The position numbers were made by a program, and so were the translations under genes. From an uncultured Christensenella sp. (GTDB lineage: Bacteria > Bacillota > Clostridia > Christensenellales > UBA3700): a stretch of 64,000 nucleotides of DNA. The notes under the pieces are model-generated. The model made no database searches. It saw only the letters and a list, made by a program, of their open reading frames with translations, and had not been told where the DNA came from. Numbering within the stretch: the stretch's first letter is position 1; each line of letters begins with the position of its first letter. The stretch is from NCBI GenBank assembly GCA_910577845.1, contig CAJTNA010000001.1, positions 248,001 to 312,000 of the forward strand. Direction: 5' to 3'. Below, in pieces: positions 35,206 through 43,932 of this stretch.

Positions 35206-36396
35206 TTAATTCTGTTTCTTTATAGTTACTTTTTTTACATTTGCATCTATCTTGCCACCATTTGTTAAAACTATAATATCGTCACCAATATTTACTTTTT
35301 CAATATTAGTAGCAATTCCGCTTGAATTGTAAAGTTTACTATACCCTTGTCCCAATATCCTAATAGGATTGTTGGCATCTATTCTAGCCATAATTTTATT
35401 TATTGCGTGTTCACCCTCCAAACACTTAACTTTAAATATACTACCAAGGCTTGTTGACAAGTTTTTAACTTTACTTTCACACTCAAGAATATTAAGGTGC
35501 AATTTACTTACCATTGCTTTTACTGCGGAATTTAATTGCATTTCCGCATAGGCAATACGATTACCAAGATGCTTTTTATAAATATCGCAATATGCAAGTA
35601 ATGCATTTTTCAATTCCTCAACGTCATAACCTACCAACTCTCCACTTGCGGTTGGTGTAGGAACTCTTATATCTGCAACAAAGTCACACAAAGTAAAATC
35701 TGTTTCGTGTCCGACTGCTGAAATTATTGGCGTATTGCATTCAAAGATTTTATATACCAATCTTTCACTATTGAAAGGCATTAAGTCTTCCATTGAGCCA
35801 CCACCACGAGCAATAATTATTGCATCATAATTCATACTATCAACCAATGTCAAAGCAGTAATAATTTCATTTTCCGCAAACTGACCTTGAACCTTAACAT
35901 CAATTACGTCTATATTCAATAATTGATTTTTCTTACGAATAGTGCTTACAATATCACGAATAACAGCACCCGTTTTTGCAGTTACCACACAAACATTACT
36001 TGGATACTTTGGTATAGGCTTTTTATGTTTTATATCAAAGTACCCCGCTTTTTCCAACTTTTGTCGTAGTTGCTCTAATTGTAAGGCAAGTAAGCCTTGT
36101 CCCAACGGCTCAATTTTTCGTGCATTGAAAGATAGTTTACCTCCTGGCGGATAAAAATCCACACTGCCAACAAGACAAACACTCTCACCATTTTTAGGCA
36201 GATAGGTTTTTGCATAACTAAAACAGTTACATTGAATCTGTGCATTTTCGTCTTTAAGGGTAAAATAAGCGTGTGGTCCAGAACATCTAAGCCCTGAAAC
36301 TTCGCCCACTAGTTTGATATTATGCAACATTTCCTCTGCACCTAATATGTTTTTAATATACCCCGTAAGCAAGGTAACAGAAACAAAATCACTCAT
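35206..36396 (-). CDS. xseA: Exodeoxyribonuclease VII large subunit
   Basis: 396 residues from the ATG at 36396 (MSDFVSVTLLTGYIKNILG). There is an N-terminal OB fold (GEVSGLRCSGPHAYFTLKDENAQIQC), then the catalytic domain with IIARGGGSMEDLMPFN, HETDFTLCDFVAD and RVPTPTASGE. With XseB it degrades single-stranded DNA to oligonucleotides. It overlaps the folD stop by 8 bases; a GTG three codons earlier is a less likely start. Confidence 0.95.
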   Translation of the reverse strand: MSDFVSVTLLTGYIKNILGAEEMLHNIKLVGEVSGLRCSGPHAYFTLKDENAQIQCNCFSYAKTYLPKNGESVCLVGSVDFYPPGGKLSFNARKIEPLGQGLLALQLEQLRQKLEKAGYFDIKHKKPIPKYPSNVCVVTAKTGAVIRDIVSTIRKKNQLLNIDVIDVKVQGQFAENEIITALTLVDSMNYDAIIIARGGGSMEDLMPFNSERLVYKIFECNTPIISAVGHETDFTLCDFVADIRVPTPTASGELVGYDVEELKNALLAYCDIYKKHLGNRIAYAEMQLNSAVKAMVSKLHLNILECESKVKNLSTSLGSIFKVKCLEGEHAINKIMARIDANNPIRILGQGYSKLYNSSGIATNIEKVNIGDDIIVLTNGGKIDANVKKVTIKKQN

Positions 36397-37228
36397 ATTT
36401 AGCACACATTAAAGTATTGTATAAAAGCATTGAAATCGTCATTGGTCCGACACCTCCTGGAACAGGGGTTATGTATGATGCTTTTTTACTTACATTTTCA
36501 AAATCAACATCTCCAACAAGCTTTCCGTCCACTCTATTAATGCCCACATCAATTACGATTGCACCATCTTTTACCATATCGCTTGTAACAAATTTAGGTT
36601 TGCCAATTGCCACAACCAAAATATCCGCTTGTTTTGTAATCTCTGCCATATTTTGTGTTTTTGAGTGGCATACAGTCACAGTGCAGTTAGCGTTTAAAAG
36701 CAACATTGCCATAGGCTTGCCTACAGTATTACTTCTACCAATAACTACCGCGTGTTTACCATTTAAGTTGACACCAGTTGAAGCAAGCAATTCCATTACG
36801 CCAAAAGGTGTACAACTTACTGTTCGAGGGGTGTTCATAGCAAGCAAACCAAGATTATTTGGACTAAAACCATCAACATCTTTACTATCTGGTATTAATG
36901 ACAGCAAATATCTTTCATCAAGACCTTTTGGTAAAGGTAATTGCATTAAAATACCATCAACACTTTCATCACTTGCCAAATCTTTTATAATTTTGGAAAC
37001 TTCTTCATTTGTGCTAGTTGCTGGCAGTCTAAAAGATAGAGACTTCATTCCAACCTCCTCGCAACCAATAATCTTATTTTTAACATAAGTTTGTGAGGCT
37101 GGGTCTTCACCGACTAAAATAACCGCAAGACAAGGTATCCTACCTTTTTGTGCAATAAATTCTTTTACCATTACGGCAACCTTTTCTCTTGTAGTTTTAG
37201 ATACCTCTTTACCATTAATTAGATTCAT
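36389..37228 (-). CDS. folD: Methylenetetrahydrofolate dehydrogenase / cyclohydrolase
   Basis: 279 residues. It interconverts methylene-, methenyl- and 10-formyl-THF and so supplies the formyl donor for PurN and PurH. The catalytic Lys is in TYVKNK (Lys52), the QLPLPKGLDE motif and the NAD(P) site VIGRSNTVGKPMA are clear, and PGGVGPMT closes the family pattern. The ATG at 37228 follows AAGGAG. It overlaps the nusB stop by 14 bases. Confidence 0.95.
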   Translation of the reverse strand: MNLINGKEVSKTTREKVAVMVKEFIAQKGRIPCLAVILVGEDPASQTYVKNKIIGCEEVGMKSLSFRLPATSTNEEVSKIIKDLASDESVDGILMQLPLPKGLDERYLLSLIPDSKDVDGFSPNNLGLLAMNTPRTVSCTPFGVMELLASTGVNLNGKHAVVIGRSNTVGKPMAMLLLNANCTVTVCHSKTQNMAEITKQADILVVAIGKPKFVTSDMVKDGAIVIDVGINRVDGKLVGDVDFENVSKKASYITPVPGGVGPMTISMLLYNTLMCAKYE

Positions 37229-37661
37229 TATTAAGCTCCTTATAAACACTAGCCAAAATACCATTTACAAATGGTCCACTCTTTGCTGTGGAATATTTTT
37301 TTATAATAGAAACAGCCTCACTAATTGCAACTGCACGAGGAATTTCTGTATTGTATTTCATTTCACAAATAGCAAGAATCAGCACAGCCAAATCGGGCTT
37401 ATAAATTCTATCCAATTGGTAGCCGATTGCATATTTTTCTATAGTAGCTTTAATTTCCTCAATATTGTCTATTGACATATCATAAGTTAAGGTAATATAT
37501 TCTAAATCATCTTCTAAAATATGTTTATCCTCAGATATTCTTTGCAATAAAAGTTCATCCTTTTCGCCATTAAAAAGAAAACTAAATATCAATTGATAGG
37601 CATAATCTCTGGCTTTTCGTCTACTAAAGATTTTGTCGTTTTTAACAATGTCCTTACTCAT
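37215..37661 (-). CDS. nusB: Transcription antitermination factor NusB
   Basis: 148 residues, all helical. It starts with an RNA-binding arginine-rich segment (FSRRKARDYAYQLIFSFLFN) and ends with the typical IPRAVAISEAVSIIKKYSTAKSGPFVNGILASVYKE. NusB with NusE binds boxA RNA and supports rRNA transcription. Its start overlaps the asp23 stop (TAATG). Confidence 0.95.
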   Translation of the reverse strand: MSKDIVKNDKIFSRRKARDYAYQLIFSFLFNGEKDELLLQRISEDKHILEDDLEYITLTYDMSIDNIEEIKATIEKYAIGYQLDRIYKPDLAVLILAICEMKYNTEIPRAVAISEAVSIIKKYSTAKSGPFVNGILASVYKELNNESN

Positions 37662-37993
37662 TACGCAAATACCACCCCAATCACATTGACATTAACTGAT
37701 TTAACTTTGAAACTTGTTTGTTCCTCTATGTCTTTTTTGATAGAATTTTGCAATTCACTAACTATTTCAGGCAATGCATATCCAAAATAAGCATTGATTG
37801 ACAAAGATATTACAACCATATTAGAATGAGTAATTACAATCTCAATGCCGTCATAGCCGTTTTTAGAAGTAAATTTATTTGAAATACCACTTTCCGTGCT
37901 GACAGATGCAACGCCTTTTGCCTTAGATGTCGCATTTGATATAATTGAAGCAATTAAACTTATATAAGTATTTTGATTAAGTGTATTGTCCAT
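37661..37993 (-). CDS. Asp23/Gls24 family envelope stress protein
   Basis: 110 residues of the Asp23 fold: YISLIASIISNATSKAKGVASVS at the N-terminus, then IEIVITHSNMVVISLSINAYFGYALPEIVSELQNSIKKDIEEQTSFKVKSVNVNVIGVVF. In Firmicutes a gene of this type normally precedes nusB. It is membrane-associated in Staphylococcus through AmaP; its role in Clostridia is unclear. First gene of the asp23-to-recN unit. Confidence 0.92.
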   Translation of the reverse strand: MDNTLNQNTYISLIASIISNATSKAKGVASVSTESGISNKFTSKNGYDGIEIVITHSNMVVISLSINAYFGYALPEIVSELQNSIKKDIEEQTSFKVKSVNVNVIGVVFA

Positions 37994-38035
37994 AACTCTC
38001 CTTAAATAAAATTTTTATTTATAATATACGGATAT

Positions 38036-38064
38036 ATTTTAACATAAATAAAATATAAAATCAA
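38036..38064 (-). promoter_or_regulatory. Promoter of the asp23-nusB-folD-xseAB-ispA-dxs unit
   Basis: On the minus strand TTGATT (38059-38064), 17 bases, TAAAAT (38036-38041), about 42 bases ahead of the asp23 start codon. Confidence 0.65.
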
Positions 38065-38281
38065 GATTTATACAAAATTTTTCCATTTTGCTAATAAAAA
38101 AATGAATATTTTTTAATCAAGCTATACAATCTAAGCATATTATTCTCTTATTATCCACAAAAAAAACTAAAAAAGTGATTTATACTTATATTTAAATCTA
38201 AAATTATTATTTGAAATTAAAATTTTAAGTTTCTTATATTATTAATATTATCAAACTTGCATTTTACCATTATATACACAA

Positions 38282-38308
38282 ATAGGCAGTGCTAATTGCA
38301 CCGCCTAT
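38282..38308 (-). terminator. Terminator of the spoIIIA operon
   Basis: 11-base arms ATAGGCAGTGC and GCACCGCCTAT (one mismatch) around a 5-base loop, 27 bases after the spoIIIAH stop. Confidence 0.65.
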
Positions 38309-38334
38309 GTATAACTATTTTCTAACTTTAAAGC

Positions 38335-38832
38335 TTAAACAGCTGTGTTGATAATAATATCTGTAATTGTAAACTCAGTTTCTTCCATAATCAATGAACA
38401 GATAACTGAAGTTTCCTCAAGCAACAACTCAGCCTTATCAACAAACACGTTGATTTTTGAGTTGCCAATCATAACTGCAACATTGTTAAAACCTTTAGAC
38501 TTAATTTTTGCTTCCAAAGCCATTTCAGTTTTAATGTTAGCAACGATAGCAAGCTTTTCCTTCTCTGCATTTGCAACTGCTTCTTGAGTTGAGTTATCAT
38601 TGTTGATAATTGCATCTAAAAGTGCGATTTGTTCATTTTTTCTAAGTTCTTTATCACTTTGCAACTCTGTAAAGAATGTGCTTTGAGTGCCATCAAGATT
38701 ACTGTTACCATCATTAGCTTTACCAGCATTTAAGTTAAGCACAATGCTCAATGTGCCTGCAACTACAAGCAATACTACCATACAACTAAGTACTAAGATT
38801 TTCTTTCTGTTTTCTGTCAAATTAATTTTCAT
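38335..38832 (-). CDS. spoIIIAH: Stage III sporulation protein AH
   Basis: 165 residues: a short cytoplasmic start, one transmembrane helix (KILVLSCMVVLLVVAGTLSIVL), then an extracytoplasmic ring-building domain (helical region followed by GFNNVAVMIGNSKINVFVDKAELL). SpoIIIAH forms, with SpoIIQ, the channel between mother cell and forespore. GGAGG precedes the ATG. Last gene of the operon. Confidence 0.93.
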   Translation of the reverse strand: MKINLTENRKKILVLSCMVVLLVVAGTLSIVLNLNAGKANDGNSNLDGTQSTFFTELQSDKELRKNEQIALLDAIINNDNSTQEAVANAEKEKLAIVANIKTEMALEAKIKSKGFNNVAVMIGNSKINVFVDKAELLLEETSVICSLIMEETEFTITDIIINTAV

Positions 38833-38857
38833 AACAACCTCCGATTTCTAATATATT

Positions 38858-39397
38858 CTATTCCATACCAAATACTTTTATGCAATTAAATTCAATTTTT
38901 AACAAGGTTGAAAGTGCTTGCATAATATCCACTCTTACCTTGGGGTTGTCCCCACCTTGAGCTACTACTACAATGCCGTCGATTTTTGCTCTCTTAGTAC
39001 CAATAATCAAAGGTTCATTTCCGTTTGTAAAAATTGGTGTAGTTGTTTCTTCGATTGTTTCAGTAACTCTTCCATCATCTTCTACTCTGTCTGTTCTTTT
39101 ATCAGTTTTATGTGCAATTTCGATTTGCTCACCGCCGTCATACACTATCAAAACTTTTACATCACCTACCCCTTTTATTTTTCCTATAACGTCTTGTATT
39201 TGTGTTGTAAGTTCTTTGCCGTCACTTAACGTTACTTGCTTGTCCTTGTCTTTCACATTTACATAACCAACATATGCCACCACAACTACAAATAGAACTA
39301 CTACTGCAAAAATAATTTGAAATTTTTTATTTTTTAAAATTTCTTCAATTTTTTTCGACTTTTTACCACGTTTGTCAACAATATTGTTATTTTCCAT
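38858..39397 (-). CDS. spoIIIAG: Stage III sporulation protein AG
   Basis: 179 residues. Basic N-terminus, one transmembrane helix (IIFAVVVLFVVVVAYVGYV), then the RBM-type domain: IKGVGDVKVLIVYDGGEQIEIA and a C-terminal GIVVVAQGGDNPKVRVDIMQALSTLLKIEFNCIKVFGM, the most conserved part of the family. SpoIIIAG builds a large ring in the feeding-tube complex. I chose the ATG at 39397, behind AAAGAGG, over an upstream GTG. Confidence 0.94.
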   Translation of the reverse strand: MENNNIVDKRGKKSKKIEEILKNKKFQIIFAVVVLFVVVVAYVGYVNVKDKDKQVTLSDGKELTTQIQDVIGKIKGVGDVKVLIVYDGGEQIEIAHKTDKRTDRVEDDGRVTETIEETTTPIFTNGNEPLIIGTKRAKIDGIVVVAQGGDNPKVRVDIMQALSTLLKIEFNCIKVFGME

Positions 39398-39407
39398 ACT
39401 CACCTCT

Positions 39408-39860
39408 TTAACTTGATAAATATATTTTTATTTGCTCAGCCTCAACTGACAACTTAGCCCTTACTATTTTAATTATATTATCTTTGCTTTCATCTTTTTT
39501 CACATAAATTTTAACCACATCAATATTATCTATATCATTACGTAAATAATAAATTCTAACTCGTTCCACACTAACCCCTTGTGAGGTTAACGCATTTAAA
39601 ACTCTTTCCTCTCTCTCACTATTTTTTCTTTCATTCACACCATTTAAAAAACTTGATTGAGTAACCATTTCCTCACCAAAAAATTTACTTATGTCAAAAT
39701 CTTTTTTAAAAAATTGTGGCAAAGGGCTTACCAAAACTAGCACTACAGCCAGTGCAAAAACGCCCTTTATATATTTTGCGGTATGACCATCTGCAAGCAA
39801 TATTTCAAGCAATACCCCAAGCGACACCACTCCAACTATTGATAATAACCAAGCATTCAT
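39408..39860 (-). CDS. spoIIIAF: Stage III sporulation protein AF
   Basis: 150 residues: two N-terminal transmembrane helices (LLSIVGVVSLGVLLEILL and YIKGVFALAVVLVLVSPL) and a soluble C-terminal RBM-like domain. This is the SpoIIIAF pattern, and the position between AE and AG agrees. ATG at 39860 behind GGGTGG. Confidence 0.9.
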   Translation of the reverse strand: MNAWLLSIVGVVSLGVLLEILLADGHTAKYIKGVFALAVVLVLVSPLPQFFKKDFDISKFFGEEMVTQSSFLNGVNERKNSEREERVLNALTSQGVSVERVRIYYLRNDIDNIDVVKIYVKKDESKDNIIKIVRAKLSVEAEQIKIYLSS

Positions 39861-39910
39861 AATTACCACCCAAACAACACTTTTCTACACCAGAACAATT
39901 AACTTTAACA

Positions 39911-39929
39911 ATTTAGTACCGATTTTTGG
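39911..39929 (+). repeat. Short dispersed motif, copy d
   Basis: ATTTAGTACCGATTTTTGG in the gap between spoIIIAE and spoIIIAF; same family as at 28797. Confidence 0.55.
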
Positions 39930-39952
39930 CATATTTTGATATAAATTACTAC

Positions 39953-41164
39953 TCAAATACCTGCATTGCAAGTTAGCATAATCAAAATTATCATAATGAA
40001 AAACATAAATGCCATACCCAAAATTGCAACTACTAGCAAAGTCAAATTTTTACTAATTACATAAATAATTTCACTCATTCTTTTATTACCGATTGGTTCA
40101 ATAATACCAGCTACAAGTTTAAGACCTAATGAAAAAATTAAAATTTTAACAACGGGTGCAAGTACAATAGATAACATAAAAATCACACCACCCACACCTA
40201 TTGCATTTTTAACAAGCATTACACTTGCGACAGCTAAGTCTAGCCCCTCACTTAAGTAGCCACCCAGTATTGGAACATAACTTGCTATTGCAAACTTAGC
40301 CGATTTGATAGATATGTTATCAGTAATTGCACCGCTTATGCCATTCGTAGTAACAAAGGTAGTAAACAAGCCAAACACAACACCAATAATTATCTCACCA
40401 GCAGACTTAAAAAACTTTGTCAGCTTATTCAATTTAATATCTTTTGAGATAAAACCTACTATTGATAATGCCATTGTTGCAATAAAACAAGGTAACACTA
40501 TATTACTTATTATTTTTGCTACACCTACAGATAAAACTGTCATCATTGGACTATATGTTGCAGTTGTTGCGATTCCACCCAAGGCTGTAACTAAAGTTAG
40601 CATAATAGGAAAAATTACTTCCATAAATGCGGACATATTTTTAATAGTTTTTACACTAGACGTAATCAAAAAAGTAACTTCCGTCATAAGTATAACTATC
40701 ATTGCAGAATAACATACAAAATGTATAATTTCCGTTGTAGAGTTGGACATAAAGCCAGAAGTCAAGCCACTTACAATACTAAAAACTACAGCGATTGCAA
40801 TCAAAGTAACTAAGAGTGGTAAAAAACCTTTTAAAGATACTCCAAGCATATTGATAATTAAATTGAAAGTATCCGCAAAGCCACCATTATATTCACCTGA
40901 TAAAATATCTTTAAATAATTGTGTTATTCCTCCCTCATATGTAAAACCGCTAAAGCTATTCTCAAACTGAACCAAGTCGGAAAAATCAATATCCTCTAAA
41001 CTTTTATCAACATTTTCCTCAAGTTCTTTTTGTAGCTCGTCCATCGCTAAATTTTCAGCACTCAATTTTTCGTTTGTCATTATAATAGCTGTTAGCATAA
41101 AAATGCATATAATTACTAGCAAAATTACACTTATTTTTCTATTTAGTACCGATTTTTGTAGCAT
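39953..41164 (-). CDS. spoIIIAE: Stage III sporulation protein AE
   Basis: 403 residues: signal peptide, an extracytoplasmic acidic region (residues 35-95) and about eight transmembrane segments. The internal GGYLSEGLDLAVASVMLVKNAIGVGG segment is typical. It is the multi-pass permease-like part of the SpoIIIA channel. The first codons of the gene also contain a copy of the short dispersed motif (41141-41158). Confidence 0.94.
   Translation of the reverse strand: MLQKSVLNRKISVILLVIICIFMLTAIIMTNEKLSAENLAMDELQKELEENVDKSLEDIDFSDLVQFENSFSGFTYEGGITQLFKDILSGEYNGGFADTFNLIINMLGVSLKGFLPLLVTLIAIAVVFSIVSGLTSGFMSNSTTEIIHFVCYSAMIVILMTEVTFLITSSVKTIKNMSAFMEVIFPIMLTLVTALGGIATTATYSPMMTVLSVGVAKIISNIVLPCFIATMALSIVGFISKDIKLNKLTKFFKSAGEIIIGVVFGLFTTFVTTNGISGAITDNISIKSAKFAIASYVPILGGYLSEGLDLAVASVMLVKNAIGVGGVIFMLSIVLAPVVKILIFSLGLKLVAGIIEPIGNKRMSEIIYVISKNLTLLVVAILGMAFMFFIMIILIMLTCNAGI
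41141..41158 (+). repeat. Short dispersed motif, copy e, inside spoIIIAE
   Basis: ATTTAGTACCGATTTTTG read as codons for the start of SpoIIIAE (KSVLN on the other strand). The same motif is otherwise mainly intergenic. Confidence 0.5.
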
Positions 41165-41171
41165 ATTAACC

Positions 41172-41558
41172 TCATTTCAACAAATTTGCAACTGTATTTA
41201 TCAACGCTGTCACTACTGGAATTGCCATTAAAAATATTGCAATTTTTCCGCTAAACTGTATTTTTTTACCTAGGCTTGGACTGCCCATATCCTCGCACAT
41301 TCCGCTAGAATATTCTGTCAAATAACCAATCCCAACAATCTTTAACAATGCTGAAAACAGCTTACTATTAAGACCAGTCTTGTCCACTATTTGATTAAAA
41401 GCAATTATAACATCACCAATATATGTAAGTGTAATAATTACTATAATAATGCCCGTTGCAAGAGTTGCCATTATGCTTAACTCTGACTTAATCGACTTAA
41501 GCATAACAACTATTATCGCCCCTATTAAACCTATCGCTATAATCTTAAAAATATCCAT
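41172..41558 (-). CDS. spoIIIAD: Stage III sporulation protein AD
   Basis: 128 residues with four transmembrane segments and the conserved start IFKIIAIGLIGAIIVVMLKS; the region GIGYLTEYSSGMCEDMGSPSLGKKIQFSGKIAIFLMAIPV is the family signature. Paralogous to SpoIIIAC. Its start overlaps the spoIIIAC stop (TAATG). Confidence 0.93.
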   Translation of the reverse strand: MDIFKIIAIGLIGAIIVVMLKSIKSELSIMATLATGIIIVIITLTYIGDVIIAFNQIVDKTGLNSKLFSALLKIVGIGYLTEYSSGMCEDMGSPSLGKKIQFSGKIAIFLMAIPVVTALINTVANLLK

Positions 41559-41755
41559 TAATACAACTGCAAAAGTGATTTTATACTGCTATACAAACCA
41601 CCTATCATATCCAAAATTATTGAAAGTACAATAATCAATCCAGCTATTGTTACAAAAGATGCTATCTCATCTTTATCCGCCTTTTTAAGCACACTATTGA
41701 TTATCCAAGTTATTAGTCCAACACCCGCAATCTTAAATACAATATCTATCCCCAT
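41558..41755 (-). CDS. spoIIIAC: Stage III sporulation protein AC
   Basis: 65 residues with two transmembrane helices: IDIVFKIAGVGLITWIINSVLKKADKDEIASFVTIAGLIIVLSIILDMIGGLYSSI, matching SpoIIIAC in length and the KKADKDE loop. It overlaps spoIIIAD by one base. Confidence 0.93.
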   Translation of the reverse strand: MGIDIVFKIAGVGLITWIINSVLKKADKDEIASFVTIAGLIIVLSIILDMIGGLYSSIKSLLQLY

Positions 41756-41762
41756 ACTTTAC

Positions 41763-42263
41763 CTAACATAAAATTATCATAATTGCAATGCCAATTAGCA
41801 CAGACAATTTAAATGCCATAACTCCATCTTTTTTATACTTCTCTGCTGTTTTTAAAGCCTCTTTTTGAGTGCGTTCCTCTATGCTTTTAAGCTTGTTAAC
41901 CTCTGTCACACTATCATATTTACCAATACTTTCAATATCCACAATTAAGGACTTTATTCTCTTTTTATCTACTAAAGCACACTCTTTTGGATAGCTGTTA
42001 TTATCCATAATATCTTTTTTAAGATTACAACTTATCACACTCAAAACCTTTGTAAAAATATTACTTTCTTTTGCCGAGTAGTTATCTATTATATTAAAAA
42101 TAGGAGTCTTGTTATTGGAAATTTCCGTTTTTGCGTAGCCGATAAAATCTACATATGCAGACATAAAGTCACTATTCGCCTTATACTTTTGTTTAATTAT
42201 CAGCCCCACAAACGACACTGCAATACATATTATTCCACCAAATATTAGCCCGAACAATTGCAC
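41763..42263 (-). CDS. spoIIIAB: Stage III sporulation protein AB
   Basis: 166 residues: an N-terminal membrane helix, a soluble helical core and a C-terminal membrane helix (MAFKLSVLIGIAIMIILC), as in SpoIIIAB, whose core resembles type II secretion protein GspF. It starts with GTG behind a GGAGG box 4 bases upstream and overlaps the end of spoIIIAA by 19 bases. Confidence 0.9.
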   Translation of the reverse strand: MQLFGLIFGGIICIAVSFVGLIIKQKYKANSDFMSAYVDFIGYAKTEISNNKTPIFNIIDNYSAKESNIFTKVLSVISCNLKKDIMDNNSYPKECALVDKKRIKSLIVDIESIGKYDSVTEVNKLKSIEERTQKEALKTAEKYKKDGVMAFKLSVLIGIAIMIILC

Positions 42264-43090
42264 CGCACCTCCTTGACTTTCCCTACATTATCCCCAAGTA
42301 AAAGATAATTTGCAATCACATTTTTAAGTGGTGCATAACTTTTATTTGTCAAAAAATTATCTATATCGTTGCCGTGTGCAGTAGCCATTACCTTAACACC
42401 ACTACGCACAGTATCAAGTATTGCATCTACTTCCTTCTCACCAAATATCTCGTCTGTCACAATAATATCTGGCGACATTGTTCTAACTGCACCCTCATAG
42501 CAATCTATTTTTGGGACACCTACCATTATGTCAGTATTAGTTCCCATATCCAAGTTACTCTCACCATTTATAGTTGCAGAAAGTTCATTTCTTTCATCAA
42601 TTACCAATATGTCATTTCCATTATTAGAAAGTCGTCTTGTAATCTCCCTAAGCATAGTGGTTTTACCAAGATAAGGCGGTGATAAAATTAGCGTGTTATC
42701 AAAGTTTTCAATAATAGGCAACACCTCTTGAGGCAAGGACTGAATACTGTTTGCAACTCTAATTACAAGCGAATTTATATTTTTTATACTTCTCAATTTG
42801 CCACTGTCCAATACTGCCTCACCAACCAAACCGATTCTTATACCACCCTCACAACTGATATAGCCGTGCTTAATACTCTCCTCAACTGCATACAAGGAAC
42901 GAGAAGTAGCAATCCTAAGCACATAGTCAATGTCCTCTTGCTCACAAACATATTGCACTACATTCCTTGCACCAATAGTATAAACTACTATATTTTTGCC
43001 ACGCCTTAACCTAAGTTCAGATATATTACTAAACTTTTCAACCGCCCAATAAATATCATCACGCAACAAACGCCTTAAACAGCTGTTCAC
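42245..43090 (-). CDS. spoIIIAA: Stage III sporulation protein AA (secretion-type ATPase)
   Basis: 281 residues. Walker A is SPPYLGKTTML and Walker B LVIDERNE; later DIIVTDEIF and VMATAHGND fit the family, which powers the mother-cell to forespore channel like a type II/IV secretion ATPase. The first Gly of the usual GPPxxGKT loop is Ser here, a mild variant. The start is GTG and overlaps the previous stop (GTGA). Confidence 0.94.
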   Translation of the reverse strand: MNSCLRRLLRDDIYWAVEKFSNISELRLRRGKNIVVYTIGARNVVQYVCEQEDIDYVLRIATSRSLYAVEESIKHGYISCEGGIRIGLVGEAVLDSGKLRSIKNINSLVIRVANSIQSLPQEVLPIIENFDNTLILSPPYLGKTTMLREITRRLSNNGNDILVIDERNELSATINGESNLDMGTNTDIMVGVPKIDCYEGAVRTMSPDIIVTDEIFGEKEVDAILDTVRSGVKVMATAHGNDIDNFLTNKSYAPLKNVIANYLLLGDNVGKVKEVRCNCSG

Positions 43091-43491
43091 CTATGATTAT
43101 CCTTCCTATCCTTAATATTTACCGCTATTATTCCAGCTATCAAACTTTCTGCTATTAGAATAGCACTATCTATCAGCATCATAACATCAATTTTTGCGTC
43201 CAAATTAATGATAGCAAATAGTATGTATGATAACAGCACAAACAATAAACCACTTACTAAACCTTTTATTGCACCTAGCTTTGCTTGCTTGATTCCAAAC
43301 AAAATACCAAGCACAACACTTAAACTTTTTATAATCATATTTATTACTACAATATAATTATCCTCAATCCCAGCAAACTTGACTATCATAGCAAAAACTA
43401 AAATCAATACTAAGGAGCTTACTATTGCAATCAAGCTACTTTTTACTATATCAATTAAATCACTTTTATCAAACTTTAACTTCTTGTCCAT
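43087..43491 (-). CDS. TIGR04086-type small membrane protein
   Basis: 134 residues with four transmembrane segments (about 15-38, 45-65, 72-92, 100-122). It resembles the TIGR04086/YrzE-type proteins found near sporulation and secretion genes in Clostridia. The ATG at 43491 follows GGAGGATAGT; a longer frame lacks a ribosome site. Function unknown; it is co-transcribed with spoIIIA. Confidence 0.75.
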   Translation of the reverse strand: MDKKLKFDKSDLIDIVKSSLIAIVSSLVLILVFAMIVKFAGIEDNYIVVINMIIKSLSVVLGILFGIKQAKLGAIKGLVSGLLFVLLSYILFAIINLDAKIDVMMLIDSAILIAESLIAGIIAVNIKDRKDNHR

Positions 43492-43562
43492 ACTATCCTC
43501 CACGCTAAAGCATATGACCAAGCCATTGTTATTATTACAAAAAAAATTTAACAACAGCAAAA

Positions 43563-43847
43563 TTATGGAATAAAAATAATCTGCCCTAAAAATAATTGTT
43601 TTATATTATTAAATTCCAAAATATCCTCAGAATTTACCTCAAATTTATCTGCAATTTTTTCTATCGTATCAAAAGGTTTTACTACATATCTTCTGCCATT
43701 GGGAACGCTTATATATAGCAACACTCCTTCTTTTATATCCTCTTCCTCTAAGTTGTTACTATTTAACAAATCGTCTGCAAATACTGAATATTTGATACAA
43801 ATATCTTTTAAACTATCATCTTTTTTTACCTTATAAATATATTGCAT
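43563..43847 (-). CDS. Protein with two LysM domains
   Basis: 94 residues made of two LysM repeats and little else: YKVKKDDSLKDICIKYSVFADDLLNSNNL and YVVKPFDTIEKIADKFEVNSEDILEFNNIKQLFLGQIIFIP. There is no signal peptide, so it probably acts inside the cell, perhaps in spore coat or cortex assembly. It is the first gene upstream of the spoIIIA operon on this strand. AGGAGG precedes the ATG. Confidence 0.85.
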   Translation of the reverse strand: MQYIYKVKKDDSLKDICIKYSVFADDLLNSNNLEEEDIKEGVLLYISVPNGRRYVVKPFDTIEKIADKFEVNSEDILEFNNIKQLFLGQIIFIP

Positions 43848-43932
43848 ACATTAACCTCCTACCTTTCTATTCTATTTTTGCAAGCAAAATAATATGATAT
43901 ATGGATAAACATTGTTTTTTAATTGGAGGAAT

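Noticed and set aside
36417..37088. Plus-strand frame of 223 codons opposite folD
   Set aside because: It is the shadow of a clear FolD gene on the minus strand and has no family resemblance.
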